Notes under the pieces: model-generated
Databases searched by the model: none
What the model was told of the DNA's origin: nothing
What the model saw: the letters and a program-made list of their open reading frames with translations, nothing else
DNA from: Bacillota bacterium
GTDB lineage: Bacteria; Bacillota; Negativicutes; Sporomusales; Sporomusaceae
NCBI GenBank assembly: GCA_023443285.1
Contig: JAEZVB010000068.1
Coordinates: 1 to 24,142 of the forward strand
Length of the DNA: 24,142 nt
Direction: 5' to 3'
Position numbers and translations under genes: made by a program
In this document: positions 1 through 6,801 of the stretch, one piece after another
Layout of the letters: each line of letters begins with the position of its first letter
Position numbering within the stretch: position 1 is the stretch's first letter

Positions 1-1
1 T

Positions 2-796
2 GGACGCAGTGCGGCTGTGCAGGTCATTGTCGATGCCTCTGATTCCATGGCAGCCTCTTCGGCTATTGCATCAGCACAACTTATCGGTCAGTTACGATCA
101 CAAGAAATATTGTTAAATAGGATGCAAATTTATCAGGGGAAACAAATAGTTTCGCCCATTGATATTCGTATTCGTCCCTGGTACAATCCTGACTTTATTT
201 CGGCATTTTATATGGTGCCAGGTATATTGGGGATCATACTGACCATGACTATGGTTATGATTACCTCGATGGCGATTGTTCGCGAGCGGGAACGGGGTAC
301 GCTTGAACAACTAATAGTCACTCCAATGAAATCTCATGAGTTGATGCTGGGAAAAATTATCCCTTACATTTTTGTTGGTTATGTTCAAGCCACATTAGCG
401 CTGATAGTGGGAGCATTGGTATTTAATGTGCCGATGAATGGCAGCATTGGCCTACTGTATGGTTTGACGACACTATTTATTATTGCTTCTTTGTCATTGG
501 GAGTACTTATTTCAACAGTAACTAGAACTCAGATGCAGGCTATGCAATTGTCTTTTTTTGTATTTTTGCCAAGCGTGCTTTTATCAGGTTTTATGTTTCC
601 GAGGGAAGCGATGCCTGTGTTGTTTTACCAGTTAGGCCATTTGTTGCCGCTGACTTTCTATTTGGAAATACTGCGTGGTATCGTTCTTAAAGGGATTGGT
701 ATTAGCTTCTTGTGGTCACAGTTTTTTGCTTTGATTGTATATATTTTGGTGGCTTTGACAATAAGTATTGTGAAGTTTCAAAAGAAAATTGCATAA
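2..796 (+). CDS. ABC-2 type transporter permease, C-terminal part (5' truncated by window edge)
   Basis: The reading frame is open from base 2, so the GTG at 17 is only an internal Val codon and the gene begins before the window. The first ~50 residues (VQVIVDASDS and onward) match the end of the extracytoplasmic domain seen in YhhJ/YbhS-type ABC-2 permeases. About five hydrophobic segments follow, beginning at FISAFYMVPG. The cytoplasmic loop with REREXGTLEQL-type sequence (here RERERGTLEQLIVTPMK) is the family hallmark. The protein would pair with an ATPase and usually a HlyD-like adaptor encoded upstream, exporting a drug or other small molecule across the inner membrane. The substrate cannot be read from the sequence. 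The gene ends just before a strong hairpin at 811-837. Confidence 0.85.
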   Translation, partial: GRSAAVQVIVDASDSMAASSAIASAQLIGQLRSQEILLNRMQIYQGKQIVSPIDIRIRPWYNPDFISAFYMVPGILGIILTMTMVMITSMAIVRERERGTLEQLIVTPMKSHELMLGKIIPYIFVGYVQATLALIVGALVFNVPMNGSIGLLYGLTTLFIIASLSLGVLISTVTRTQMQAMQLSFFVFLPSVLLSGFMFPREAMPVLFYQLGHLLPLTFYLEILRGIVLKGIGISFLWSQFFALIVYILVALTISIVKFQKKIA

Positions 797-810
797 AGCT
801 AGATATAAAA

Positions 811-837
811 ATGAGAGCATATAAAGTATGCTCTCAT
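811..837. terminator. bidirectional intrinsic terminator
   Basis: Perfect 11-bp stem (811-821 with 827-837, ATGAGAGCATA/TATGCTCTCAT) and a 5-base loop. On the minus strand it is followed by TTTTATA, making it a good terminator for the small gene at 848-1045. On the plus strand it follows the permease stop by 14 bases but has only a short T tract. Confidence 0.75.
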
Positions 838-847
838 TGTAGAAAAC

Positions 848-1045
848 CTATTTGCTATATGTTTGCAAATAATTATGACCTAATTGCTCGTAAAGTTCTA
901 GGTGTTGAATTACCGCAATTTCTTGAGTTGTGCTTAAGTCGCTGATAATATCAATCCCAATAGCCTCTTTGATAATATTTTCAATTTCAAAGCTGCAATA
1001 ACCGAGAAAAACTAGGCGTTTAATTAATGATACAATACGTTGCAT
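848..1045 (-). CDS. small helical protein of unknown function, 65 aa
   Basis: I do not recognise the family. The ATG at 1045 is preceded by a strong ribosome site (TAAGGAGGA, minus strand, about 1052-1060) with normal spacing. The gene has its own terminator (811-837) and a credible promoter (1167-1195), so it is very likely real. The protein starts with a basic, hydrophobic segment (MQRIVSLIKRLVFLGYCS), then EIENIIKEAIGID and a predicted helix ending LELYEQLGHNYLQ. The pattern is two or three amphipathic helices, with no cysteine pairs and no obvious membrane span. It stands alone, convergent with the permease and divergent from the NlpC/P60 gene. Its unusually long, structured leader suggests regulated expression. 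The role is unknown. Confidence 0.75.
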   Translation of the reverse strand: MQRIVSLIKRLVFLGYCSFEIENIIKEAIGIDIISDLSTTQEIAVIQHLELYEQLGHNYLQTYSK

Positions 1046-1071
1046 ATCTGATTCCTCCTTAATTCTGAATT

Positions 1072-1110
1072 GGTAATTATCACGCCCGAGGCGTAATCAG
1101 CCGCATTACC
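1072..1110 (-). promoter_or_regulatory. nested stem-loop in the leader of the 65-aa gene
   Basis: On the minus-strand transcript an outer stem GGTAAT/ATTACC (1105-1110 with 1072-1077) encloses an inner stem ACGCC/GGCGT with a 3-base loop (1082-1086 with 1090-1094). The inner stem extends outward by a wobble pair and two A-U pairs. The wobble (U-G) is possible only in the minus-strand RNA, because the plus-strand version would be a C-A mismatch, so the structure belongs to this gene. It lies about 12 bases before the ribosome site. No known riboswitch class was recognised. Confidence 0.45.
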
Positions 1111-1166
1111 TTGGACTACTACCAATAACTAAATAGAACAAAGAGAATTCGGAGAACTACTTTTTC

Positions 1167-1195
1167 TAAATAGAGGTTACAAACCAGTTGGACAA
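1167..1195 (-). promoter_or_regulatory. predicted sigma-A promoter for the 65-aa gene
   Basis: Minus strand: -35 TTGTCC (1190-1195), 17-base spacer, -10 TATTTA (1167-1172). Transcription would start near 1160, giving a leader of about 115 bases that contains the nested stem-loop. Confidence 0.5.
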
Positions 1196-1213
1196 TAATC
1201 TTTTATAGATTAT
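1195..1213. promoter_or_regulatory. inverted repeat abutting the promoter, possible operator
   Basis: ATAATC-N7-GATTAT lies directly upstream of, and touches, the -35 of the minus-strand promoter. The same half-site occurs twice more nearby in the opposite arrangement (GATTAT 1251-1256, ATAATC 1274-1279). Four copies of one hexamer within 85 bases between divergent genes look like protein binding sites, but AT-rich DNA makes chance copies possible. Confidence 0.35.
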
Positions 1214-1365
1214 CATATATAAGAAGTGTAGTCAAGTAAAATAAAAATCAGATTATTGCTTTGCGTAATTCTGATAATCATTTCTCTTAGTTGCAGGAGA
1301 GTATAATTATCTGGTGAATTATATTTGTTATAAAAATGATGAATTGGTTATGTGGAGGGGATAGA
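1214..1365. other. rest of the divergent intergenic region (1046-1365)
   Basis: The gap between the two divergent genes is about 320 bases and AT-rich. The left part holds the leader and promoter described above. The right part must hold the promoter of the NlpC/P60 gene. A TATAAT occurs at 1302-1307 without a good -35 partner, so that promoter is not assigned. No open frame with a ribosome site was found here. Confidence 0.5.
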
Positions 1366-2637
1366 GTGAAAAGATTTTGGTTATGTATTGCTATGGCTAG
1401 CCTAGTTGTTTTTGTATTGCCAGTAGCTAAGGCCGGGTATAAGGTGATGCCTAATATAGAGCCTATAATGCTTAATGAGAGTTTTTGGATTAATAAATTA
1501 TCAACACCTAATCAAGTAATTTTGGATGACAAAGAGATTGCGTACTTTAATCAGAAAGTAATTTCCAGTTTGCCTGATACCGTGTATGATTTGCGTCAAT
1601 ACCCAAGCCAAGTATCAAAGGAGAAACTGGAAAGCCTTATCACTGTACCTAAACAGCCGGAGGGTGCAGAGTATATAAATGGTCAACTGGCTACTGCCGA
1701 ATATTATGAAACGCTCAAGGCTAAATGTAATAAACTAGCTATTGGTTCAGTTAATGCAGTACAATGGGCATTCACTGTGAACCGCGCTAATATTAGGACT
1801 TACCCTACCAATGATTTTGTATCTAGTCAGAGTGATGATCGCGAATTTGATAATCTGCAGGAAACAGCAATCGACCCTGTTGAGCCTGCTATTATATTGC
1901 ATCAGAGTGCAAGCAAAGACTGGTATTATGTACAAACCTATAACTACCGGGGGTGGTTGCCAGCCAAGGATGTAGCTATTGCCGCCAATCGCCAAGAGTG
2001 GCTGGAATATCTCGATTCCAAGGAATTTTTAACAGTGACAGTTCATAGACTTACCATTGGAGATACGGTGTTTGCCATGGGGGCCAAATTGCCGTTGGCG
2101 GAAGATAAAAAGGCTGTCAAGCTGCCGGTTCGCAGCTCTAAAGGCGAATTAGCGTTTGCTTTGGCTGCTGCGCCGGCAGATGGTCAGGTTGTGCAGGGAT
2201 ATTTACCATATACCAGAGCCAATATTATTAGTCAGGTGTTTAAATTACAAGGTGAACCCTACGGATGGGGTGGTATGCATAACAGCTGGGATTGTTCCTC
2301 ACTAGTACTTGATGTATACCGCAGCTTTGGCTTCAAACTGCCTCGTAATGCCGACGAACAGGAGATGGCTGCTGGTCGTAATGTCAAATTTTCTAATGAC
2401 CGGGCAATACAAATTACCAGTCTGGAAGCAGGGGATGCTGTTTATATGCCAGGACATGTTATGCTTTATTTAGGTGAACATGACGGGCGACAATTTGTTA
2501 TACATAGTCTGGGAGGGCATAACACGGCTGAAGGGCGCATAGCAGTCATGCGAGTGGTGGTTAGTGACCTGTCCATCAAGAATCGGAGCGGGAAAACATT
2601 TTTAAATGTATTAACTACTGGTAAAATATTCCAATAA
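1366..2637 (+). CDS. secreted SH3-domain NlpC/P60 (C40) peptidoglycan endopeptidase
   Basis: 423 aa from a GTG at 1366. GGAGGGG (1354-1360) sits 5 bases before it, and the protein then opens with a clean signal peptide (VKRFWLCIAMASLVVFVLPVAKA). The upstream ATG at 1336 has no ribosome site and would spoil the signal. After export come an N-terminal region of about 100 residues, bacterial SH3 segments (NRANIRTYPTNDF; DWYYVQTYNYRGWLPAKDV), and a C-terminal NlpC/P60 domain. Catalytic residues are visible: Cys310 in NSWDCSSL, His364 in PGHVMLYLG and His380 in FVIHSLGG. The order fits the SH3b/NlpC-P60 enzymes that cut the gamma-D-Glu to meso-diaminopimelate bond in stem peptides, so it likely works in the cell envelope on wall turnover or recycling. 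The substrate bond is inferred from the family. Confidence 0.9.
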   Translation: MKRFWLCIAMASLVVFVLPVAKAGYKVMPNIEPIMLNESFWINKLSTPNQVILDDKEIAYFNQKVISSLPDTVYDLRQYPSQVSKEKLESLITVPKQPEGAEYINGQLATAEYYETLKAKCNKLAIGSVNAVQWAFTVNRANIRTYPTNDFVSSQSDDREFDNLQETAIDPVEPAIILHQSASKDWYYVQTYNYRGWLPAKDVAIAANRQEWLEYLDSKEFLTVTVHRLTIGDTVFAMGAKLPLAEDKKAVKLPVRSSKGELAFALAAAPADGQVVQGYLPYTRANIISQVFKLQGEPYGWGGMHNSWDCSSLVLDVYRSFGFKLPRNADEQEMAAGRNVKFSNDRAIQITSLEAGDAVYMPGHVMLYLGEHDGRQFVIHSLGGHNTAEGRIAVMRVVVSDLSIKNRSGKTFLNVLTTGKIFQ

Positions 2638-2666
2638 ACTAAAGGTCTACTGGCTTAGCGAGGGTA

Positions 2667-2697
2667 AACGTGCTATAATAAGGTTCGTTAACGTGCT
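2667..2697 (+). promoter_or_regulatory. -10 element flanked by AACGTGCT direct repeats
   Basis: TATAAT at 2674-2679 gives a plausible start about 7 bases further on. The -35 at 2651-2656 (TGGCTT) is poor. The octamer AACGTGCT occurs at 2667-2674 and again at 2690-2697, bracketing the -10 and start site at a 23-base interval. A weak -35 plus repeated sites suggests regulated rather than constitutive transcription of the gene at 2710. Confidence 0.4.
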
Positions 2698-2709
2698 TAA
2701 AGGAGCTAA

Positions 2710-4266
2710 ATGTTTACCATGACCAACATAAAAAATGTATATGACGAGGTTCAGCTCTTCTTCGATGAAGAATTGGAGTGGAATTCAACGATAAAGCGAG
2801 AATGGGTTGAAGGCTTTTTGCGTCAAAAAGCCTGGCAGGGAGCCGATGACCAGGTGCTTAGGGATATGTGGCACAATCTGCAGATGTTTGTTGCATATCT
2901 GGCTTATTCGGGAGACATGACAATTGATGAGATGTCTGCTACTGAATATAGTCTGGCTGTTGAATGGATGATTGTACAAGCTGAGGGGTTTAAGCCTACA
3001 ATAAAGGTGGTAAATCATTTATTTGATGTATTACGAGAGTTTTATAACTATTTGGCTACAAAAAAAATATTTTTTGATATGTCGGAACTTGAGCAGGCTG
3101 CCAAGTTTATGACTGGAAGTAAGCGGCTAAAGTTTATTGAATTAGGGGACGAGGAAAGCTTGTTGCACCTGAAAGCACCGCTTACTGTACCCAAAGATAT
3201 TGGCCGCATAGTTGGTGAAGCAGTAGAGCAGTTAATGCTTAAGTTTAGCTCCTATTTTCAACAGGAAAACTTTATTGAGGATTTTGACCGGGCACTTGTA
3301 TTATATTTGGGGCCCCTTGGACAAATGCCGGAAGATGAAACCAATGATGAATTTTGGCTGGGATTTTGGGATTATTTCTTGTTTGATTATCATCTGTTGG
3401 CAAACGACCGCACACCCATAGCACAGTTTCAACTTGATTATAGTGACCGCCTAAATGATGAGGAACGCAAGATATTACATGAACTTATGGAAGCTAAATT
3501 TACGGTTTTTTATGTTGAAAGTGTAGTTAACCAAGACTGGGTTGATTGTGTTAATCTTCTAACAGATGAAAAGTTTCGGTTACCTAATCCTAATTTTGAT
3601 TATAAGCTTGTAAAAAAATTATTGTTTTATGGACACGTTTTCCTGCAACAAGAGGAACGCGAGCTGGTTATGATTAATTTTATTACCAGCGTTGAAATTA
3701 GCAGCAATTTGCGCAAGCGGATTAAAGAAGAGATTAATCGGCAGAAAGCCATGTTAAACCTGCAGCAACCGCATGCTACCTGGGGCGACTTTGTTGAGCG
3801 TCATGCGAATGCTGTAAGGCACACGATTGATCTGTTGGCTACCTGGGCCAGAGTTAATGTTACCTCTTATCTTCAGTTAGAACGCTGCTTCCCGCAACCG
3901 GAAACTGAGAAAAAAAACGTTAATATGGCAGTAACAGAAGCTATTCAAACGTTTATGCCCCAATTTGGTTATTCATTTCATGATGTTGTTCTAGCGCAGA
4001 AGCTGTGGCAGGATTTTTCTAGGCTTACTACCATAACTGTCCGAAAACCAGCCGTATGGGCTGCTGCTGTCATTCATGCCTATTCTCAGGTTAATAATGG
4101 GGAAGGCGATGTATCGTTAGAGACATTAGTTGAAGAGATGGAGGTCAGCAGATCAGGCGTTAGCAGCAATCGGGGCAAACTTTTTGACGTATTACAATTA
4201 GAAAAATATGATCCTAGATACTTAAGTGAAGAAGGCATGATTTCCTTGCTGTATGATCTACAATAA
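2710..4266 (+). CDS. uncharacterised 518-aa protein with a DUF6398-like C-terminal region
   Basis: The ATG at 2710 follows AAAGGAG with good spacing (a second ATG at 2719 is also possible). I cannot assign a function. Three regions can be seen. Residues ~15-125 are helical and pattern like the SAM-like core-binding domain of tyrosine recombinases (FLRQKAW, MFVAYLAYSG, LREFYNYLATKKI), but no catalytic recombinase domain follows. Residues ~185-300 contain FWDYFLFDYHLL, LNDEERKILHELMEAKFTVFYVESV and NLLTDEKF, a pattern I associate with proteins that often carry SEC-C zinc motifs (none here). Residues ~444-518 have KPAVWAAAVIHAYSQVN, LETLVEEMEVSRSGVSSNRGKL and LEKYDPRYL, resembling DUF6398 with an embedded helix-turn-helix-like segment. 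No signal peptide or membrane span was seen, so it is probably cytosolic. It probably shares a transcript with the zinc-ribbon gene 19 bases downstream. Confidence 0.8.
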   Translation: MFTMTNIKNVYDEVQLFFDEELEWNSTIKREWVEGFLRQKAWQGADDQVLRDMWHNLQMFVAYLAYSGDMTIDEMSATEYSLAVEWMIVQAEGFKPTIKVVNHLFDVLREFYNYLATKKIFFDMSELEQAAKFMTGSKRLKFIELGDEESLLHLKAPLTVPKDIGRIVGEAVEQLMLKFSSYFQQENFIEDFDRALVLYLGPLGQMPEDETNDEFWLGFWDYFLFDYHLLANDRTPIAQFQLDYSDRLNDEERKILHELMEAKFTVFYVESVVNQDWVDCVNLLTDEKFRLPNPNFDYKLVKKLLFYGHVFLQQEERELVMINFITSVEISSNLRKRIKEEINRQKAMLNLQQPHATWGDFVERHANAVRHTIDLLATWARVNVTSYLQLERCFPQPETEKKNVNMAVTEAIQTFMPQFGYSFHDVVLAQKLWQDFSRLTTITVRKPAVWAAAVIHAYSQVNNGEGDVSLETLVEEMEVSRSGVSSNRGKLFDVLQLEKYDPRYLSEEGMISLLYDLQ

Positions 4267-4285
4267 GTACCAGGAGGGGTAACAC

Positions 4286-4642
4286 ATGCAATGTCCTAAC
4301 TGTAATGAGAACCTACAATTCGGTACAGACGCTTGCCCGCACTGTGGACACAAATTGGCAGTCACCGTATTAAGTAGGCAGGAACGGGATAATTTTAATG
4401 GTATTACCATTGAGGATAACAAGTATGACGGTCATAGACAAGATAGAAGCTATGAAGAAGGTTCGCCACGAATTAAACGAATCAATCTTTCTTTTGGTTC
4501 TTCGAGTTGGCTTGGAAATTTGGTAGTAGCTGCAATTTTAGCGGCAATTCTATTCTTTTTTCTTCCGTTACTTATGTTTATCTTATTGGTGGTTGGTGCA
4601 GCTGTGATCGGCTTCTGGCTACTGCGAAGATTGGTAAAGTAA
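4286..4642 (+). CDS. zinc-ribbon protein with C-terminal membrane segments, 118 aa
   Basis: The ATG at 4286 follows AGGAGGGG at about 4271-4278. The N-terminus is a double-CxxC zinc ribbon (CPNCNENL, then CPHCGHKL; Cys3, Cys6, Cys17, Cys20). A charged linker of about 55 residues follows, then two closely spaced hydrophobic segments (LGNLVVAAILAAILFFF and LLMFILLVVGAAVIGFWLL) and a basic end (RRLVK). This is the common architecture of small tail-anchored zinc-ribbon proteins in Firmicutes. The ribbon should face the cytoplasm and probably binds a protein or nucleic acid. No specific role is known. The strong hairpin at 4665-4708 ends the transcript. Confidence 0.8.
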   Translation: MQCPNCNENLQFGTDACPHCGHKLAVTVLSRQERDNFNGITIEDNKYDGHRQDRSYEEGSPRIKRINLSFGSSSWLGNLVVAAILAAILFFFLPLLMFILLVVGAAVIGFWLLRRLVK

Positions 4643-4664
4643 GATAAGTTATTGATCTTAATAG

Positions 4665-4708
4665 AAAAACACGGCAGAGGGTTCTAATGAACCCATTGTC
4701 GTGTTTTT
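4665..4708. terminator. strong bidirectional intrinsic terminator
   Basis: A 20-base stem (4665-4684 with 4689-4708) has two G-U pairs, one mismatch and a TAAT loop. It begins in an A run and ends in a T run, so it works in both directions. It separates the zinc-ribbon gene from the convergent NAD synthetase gene. Confidence 0.9.
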
Positions 4709-4733
4709 TAATGTAAATGTATTGGTATGATGG

Positions 4734-6629
4734 CTATACTTGTTGTTCAGATAATAAGCTATGCTTAATTTTTAGGTATTTTTGCGTAAAGTAAATGCTG
4801 TTTTGGGATTCGCGGTGATCAAAACCGTAGACACGGCGGCTGACAGCTAAAACTGGCGGAGCTTGAATGCGTTTAGCTACGGCCATGCCGGTATAGAGGC
4901 GCCACCAGCGTTCGAGATCTTCAATAAATTCGCGGGGTCCAGGAAATAATTGATTGACAAGACCGCTCTGGCAGCCGAGTTTTTGCTCGAGTACGGCAGG
5001 ACTTTGATTATACCAGACTAAAATGTCTTCGGGCGTAGCCCTGTTCCAATATTCCATAAAGGCGCGGAACAAATAGTCGTGGTAGGCGTAAACAATAGGA
5101 TCACCTTTGCCCTGATCAACTGATTGATCAAATGAAAGCTCAGCGCTTGGTACTAAATCAATGATGGCCTTAGGAATGACTTCACGTCCATAGACACGAG
5201 TGTTTAAATAGTCGGCCAATTGATAGACCTGATGTTTCCATAGATCAGCTAACGCTGCTAAGAATCCGGCCTGATCACCATAAAGAGTAGAATAACCGAC
5301 AGTAAGCTCACTCTTATTGGCGTTACAGGTAAATCCGCCGCCAAAAGCTGCCGCAATACCTGCCAGCAAGCGGGAAGACCGGTCTCTAGCCTGAATATTC
5401 TCCAACACAAAAGAAGATACCAATAAGTTGCATTGCCGGCCATTTGCCAGGTTGGTAACCGGTGTGCCGCCGATTTGCGCGGCGGTATACTCAACCGATT
5501 GCTCAATGGACATTACTGTGTAGAGGCAGCCAAGATTGTTTGCGAGCTGAGCGGCCAAATTCTTGGTCGTATTAGAGTTGAATTTACTGGGCATATTGAC
5601 AAGCAGGATGTTTTCAGGGTTTAAAATACTGGCATATAATGCAGCGCTTACCGCTGAATCGATGCCACCTGATAGACCAATGACAACTTTGGTCATGCCA
5701 ATGGACTGTAAGAATTTTTTCATGCCATAACTGATGGCTTGGTACAAGCTGTCAATGGTAAAATCATCAGGTACACTAATGGAGGGCAGGTCTTGGCCGG
5801 CAGTTCTGATAGGAAGAGTAAGGTAATCCAGAGTTTCAGCAAAAGGCGGACAGTTGGCGATTATCTGCCCCATTCGGTTATACACTGTACTAAAACCATC
5901 AAAAGTGTAAACAGTTTTCCCATTATTCTGAAGGCCAATAGTATTTAAATAAATGAGGGGAACACCGGTTTCGCGGGCTTGTCTGGAGAACACTCGGTTG
6001 CGTTTATTGTTCTTGCCTAAAGTAAAGGGGGAACTAGAGATATTGATTATCAGGTCGAGTGGGCCATTCGCCTGGAGTATGGCAATGGGGTCAAGGCTAT
6101 AATCATCATTCCAGCCGTCTTCGCAAATAATACAGCCTACATTATATACTTTGTTTTTGATTGTAATGTTGACTGGAGTTAATAGGCTTTCAATAGCTTG
6201 TTTACTTTCAAGGGCGAGCTTGCGCAAACTAAAAAAGTGGCGAGTATCATCAAATTCACGATAATTGGGTTGCAATGTTTTGATGCAGGTAGCTATAAGC
6301 CTGCCGTGTTGGGCGACAAAACAAGCATTATGCTTTCGTACCCGGCCATCATCACCGTGTTTGTCCCAATCTATGGCAACATTGCCAAAAATAATGCAGA
6401 TATCCTGGGAAGCAGCAATTATCTGTTGACCAAAGTCTTCACAATCATGCAGAAAGGACATTTGTTCCCAGGTATCTCCCAATAAATAACCAGGGATGGC
6501 CATTTCGGGAAAGATGATTATGTCGGCATGTTTGTTGCAGGCATCATGAATCATAGTCAGCATTTTGTCGGTATTTAAATCTGGCCTACTAGGAATAACT
6601 TCCATCTGGCCTAAAGCAATTTTAAGCAA
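4734..6629 (-). CDS. nadE: glutamine-dependent NAD+ synthetase
   Basis: Makes NAD+ from deamido-NAD+, ATP and glutamine in the last step of NAD synthesis, in the cytosol. 631 aa, within the range of the two-domain enzyme. The N-terminal nitrilase-like amidase has a complete Glu-Lys-Cys triad: Glu42 (FPEMAIPG), Lys117 (CIKTLQPN) and Cys169 (GCIICEDGW). The C-terminal ATP-pyrophosphatase domain carries the P-loop SGGIDS at 320-325, and the following region (ANKSELTVGYSTLYGD, then LADLWKHQVYQLADYL) is typical. The start is a TTG at 6629, with GAGGTG about 8 bases upstream. The ATG 7 bases further up is out of frame and hits a stop. MLKIALGQ is the expected N-terminus of the family, so the TTG start is well supported. 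It stands alone between two terminators. Confidence 0.97.
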   Translation of the reverse strand: MLKIALGQMEVIPSRPDLNTDKMLTMIHDACNKHADIIIFPEMAIPGYLLGDTWEQMSFLHDCEDFGQQIIAASQDICIIFGNVAIDWDKHGDDGRVRKHNACFVAQHGRLIATCIKTLQPNYREFDDTRHFFSLRKLALESKQAIESLLTPVNITIKNKVYNVGCIICEDGWNDDYSLDPIAILQANGPLDLIINISSSPFTLGKNNKRNRVFSRQARETGVPLIYLNTIGLQNNGKTVYTFDGFSTVYNRMGQIIANCPPFAETLDYLTLPIRTAGQDLPSISVPDDFTIDSLYQAISYGMKKFLQSIGMTKVVIGLSGGIDSAVSAALYASILNPENILLVNMPSKFNSNTTKNLAAQLANNLGCLYTVMSIEQSVEYTAAQIGGTPVTNLANGRQCNLLVSSFVLENIQARDRSSRLLAGIAAAFGGGFTCNANKSELTVGYSTLYGDQAGFLAALADLWKHQVYQLADYLNTRVYGREVIPKAIIDLVPSAELSFDQSVDQGKGDPIVYAYHDYLFRAFMEYWNRATPEDILVWYNQSPAVLEQKLGCQSGLVNQLFPGPREFIEDLERWWRLYTGMAVAKRIQAPPVLAVSRRVYGFDHRESQNSIYFTQKYLKIKHSLLSEQQV

Positions 6630-6749
6630 AAACCATTCACCTCAATTGAATATACAAATGACATGCAATATTTTTTCGCTGTCGGATAGTACTTGTCCTT
6701 CTAAAGGTTACTACTTTTACATATTATTTGTAATTATATACACTTATTA

Positions 6750-6786
6750 TTAACAAAAGAGTGGAGCGGTTTATTGCGCTCCACTC
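6750..6786 (-). terminator. intrinsic terminator of the first pckA
   Basis: A 10-bp perfect stem (GAGTGGAGCG, 6759-6768, with 6777-6786) and an 8-base loop, followed on the minus strand by TTTTGTTA. It lies 15 bases past the pckA stop at 6802. Confidence 0.9.
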
Positions 6787-6801
6787 CCAAACTGTACTCG
6801 C

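Noticed and set aside
712..945. 77-aa plus-strand frame rich in cysteine after the permease
   Set aside because: It starts inside the permease gene in another frame, runs through the terminator hairpin and antisense to the 65-aa gene, and has no ribosome site.
2710..4266. 518-aa protein as a tyrosine recombinase or integrase
   Set aside because: Only an N-terminal SAM-like pattern is present; no R-H-R-Y catalytic domain and no attachment site or phage genes nearby.
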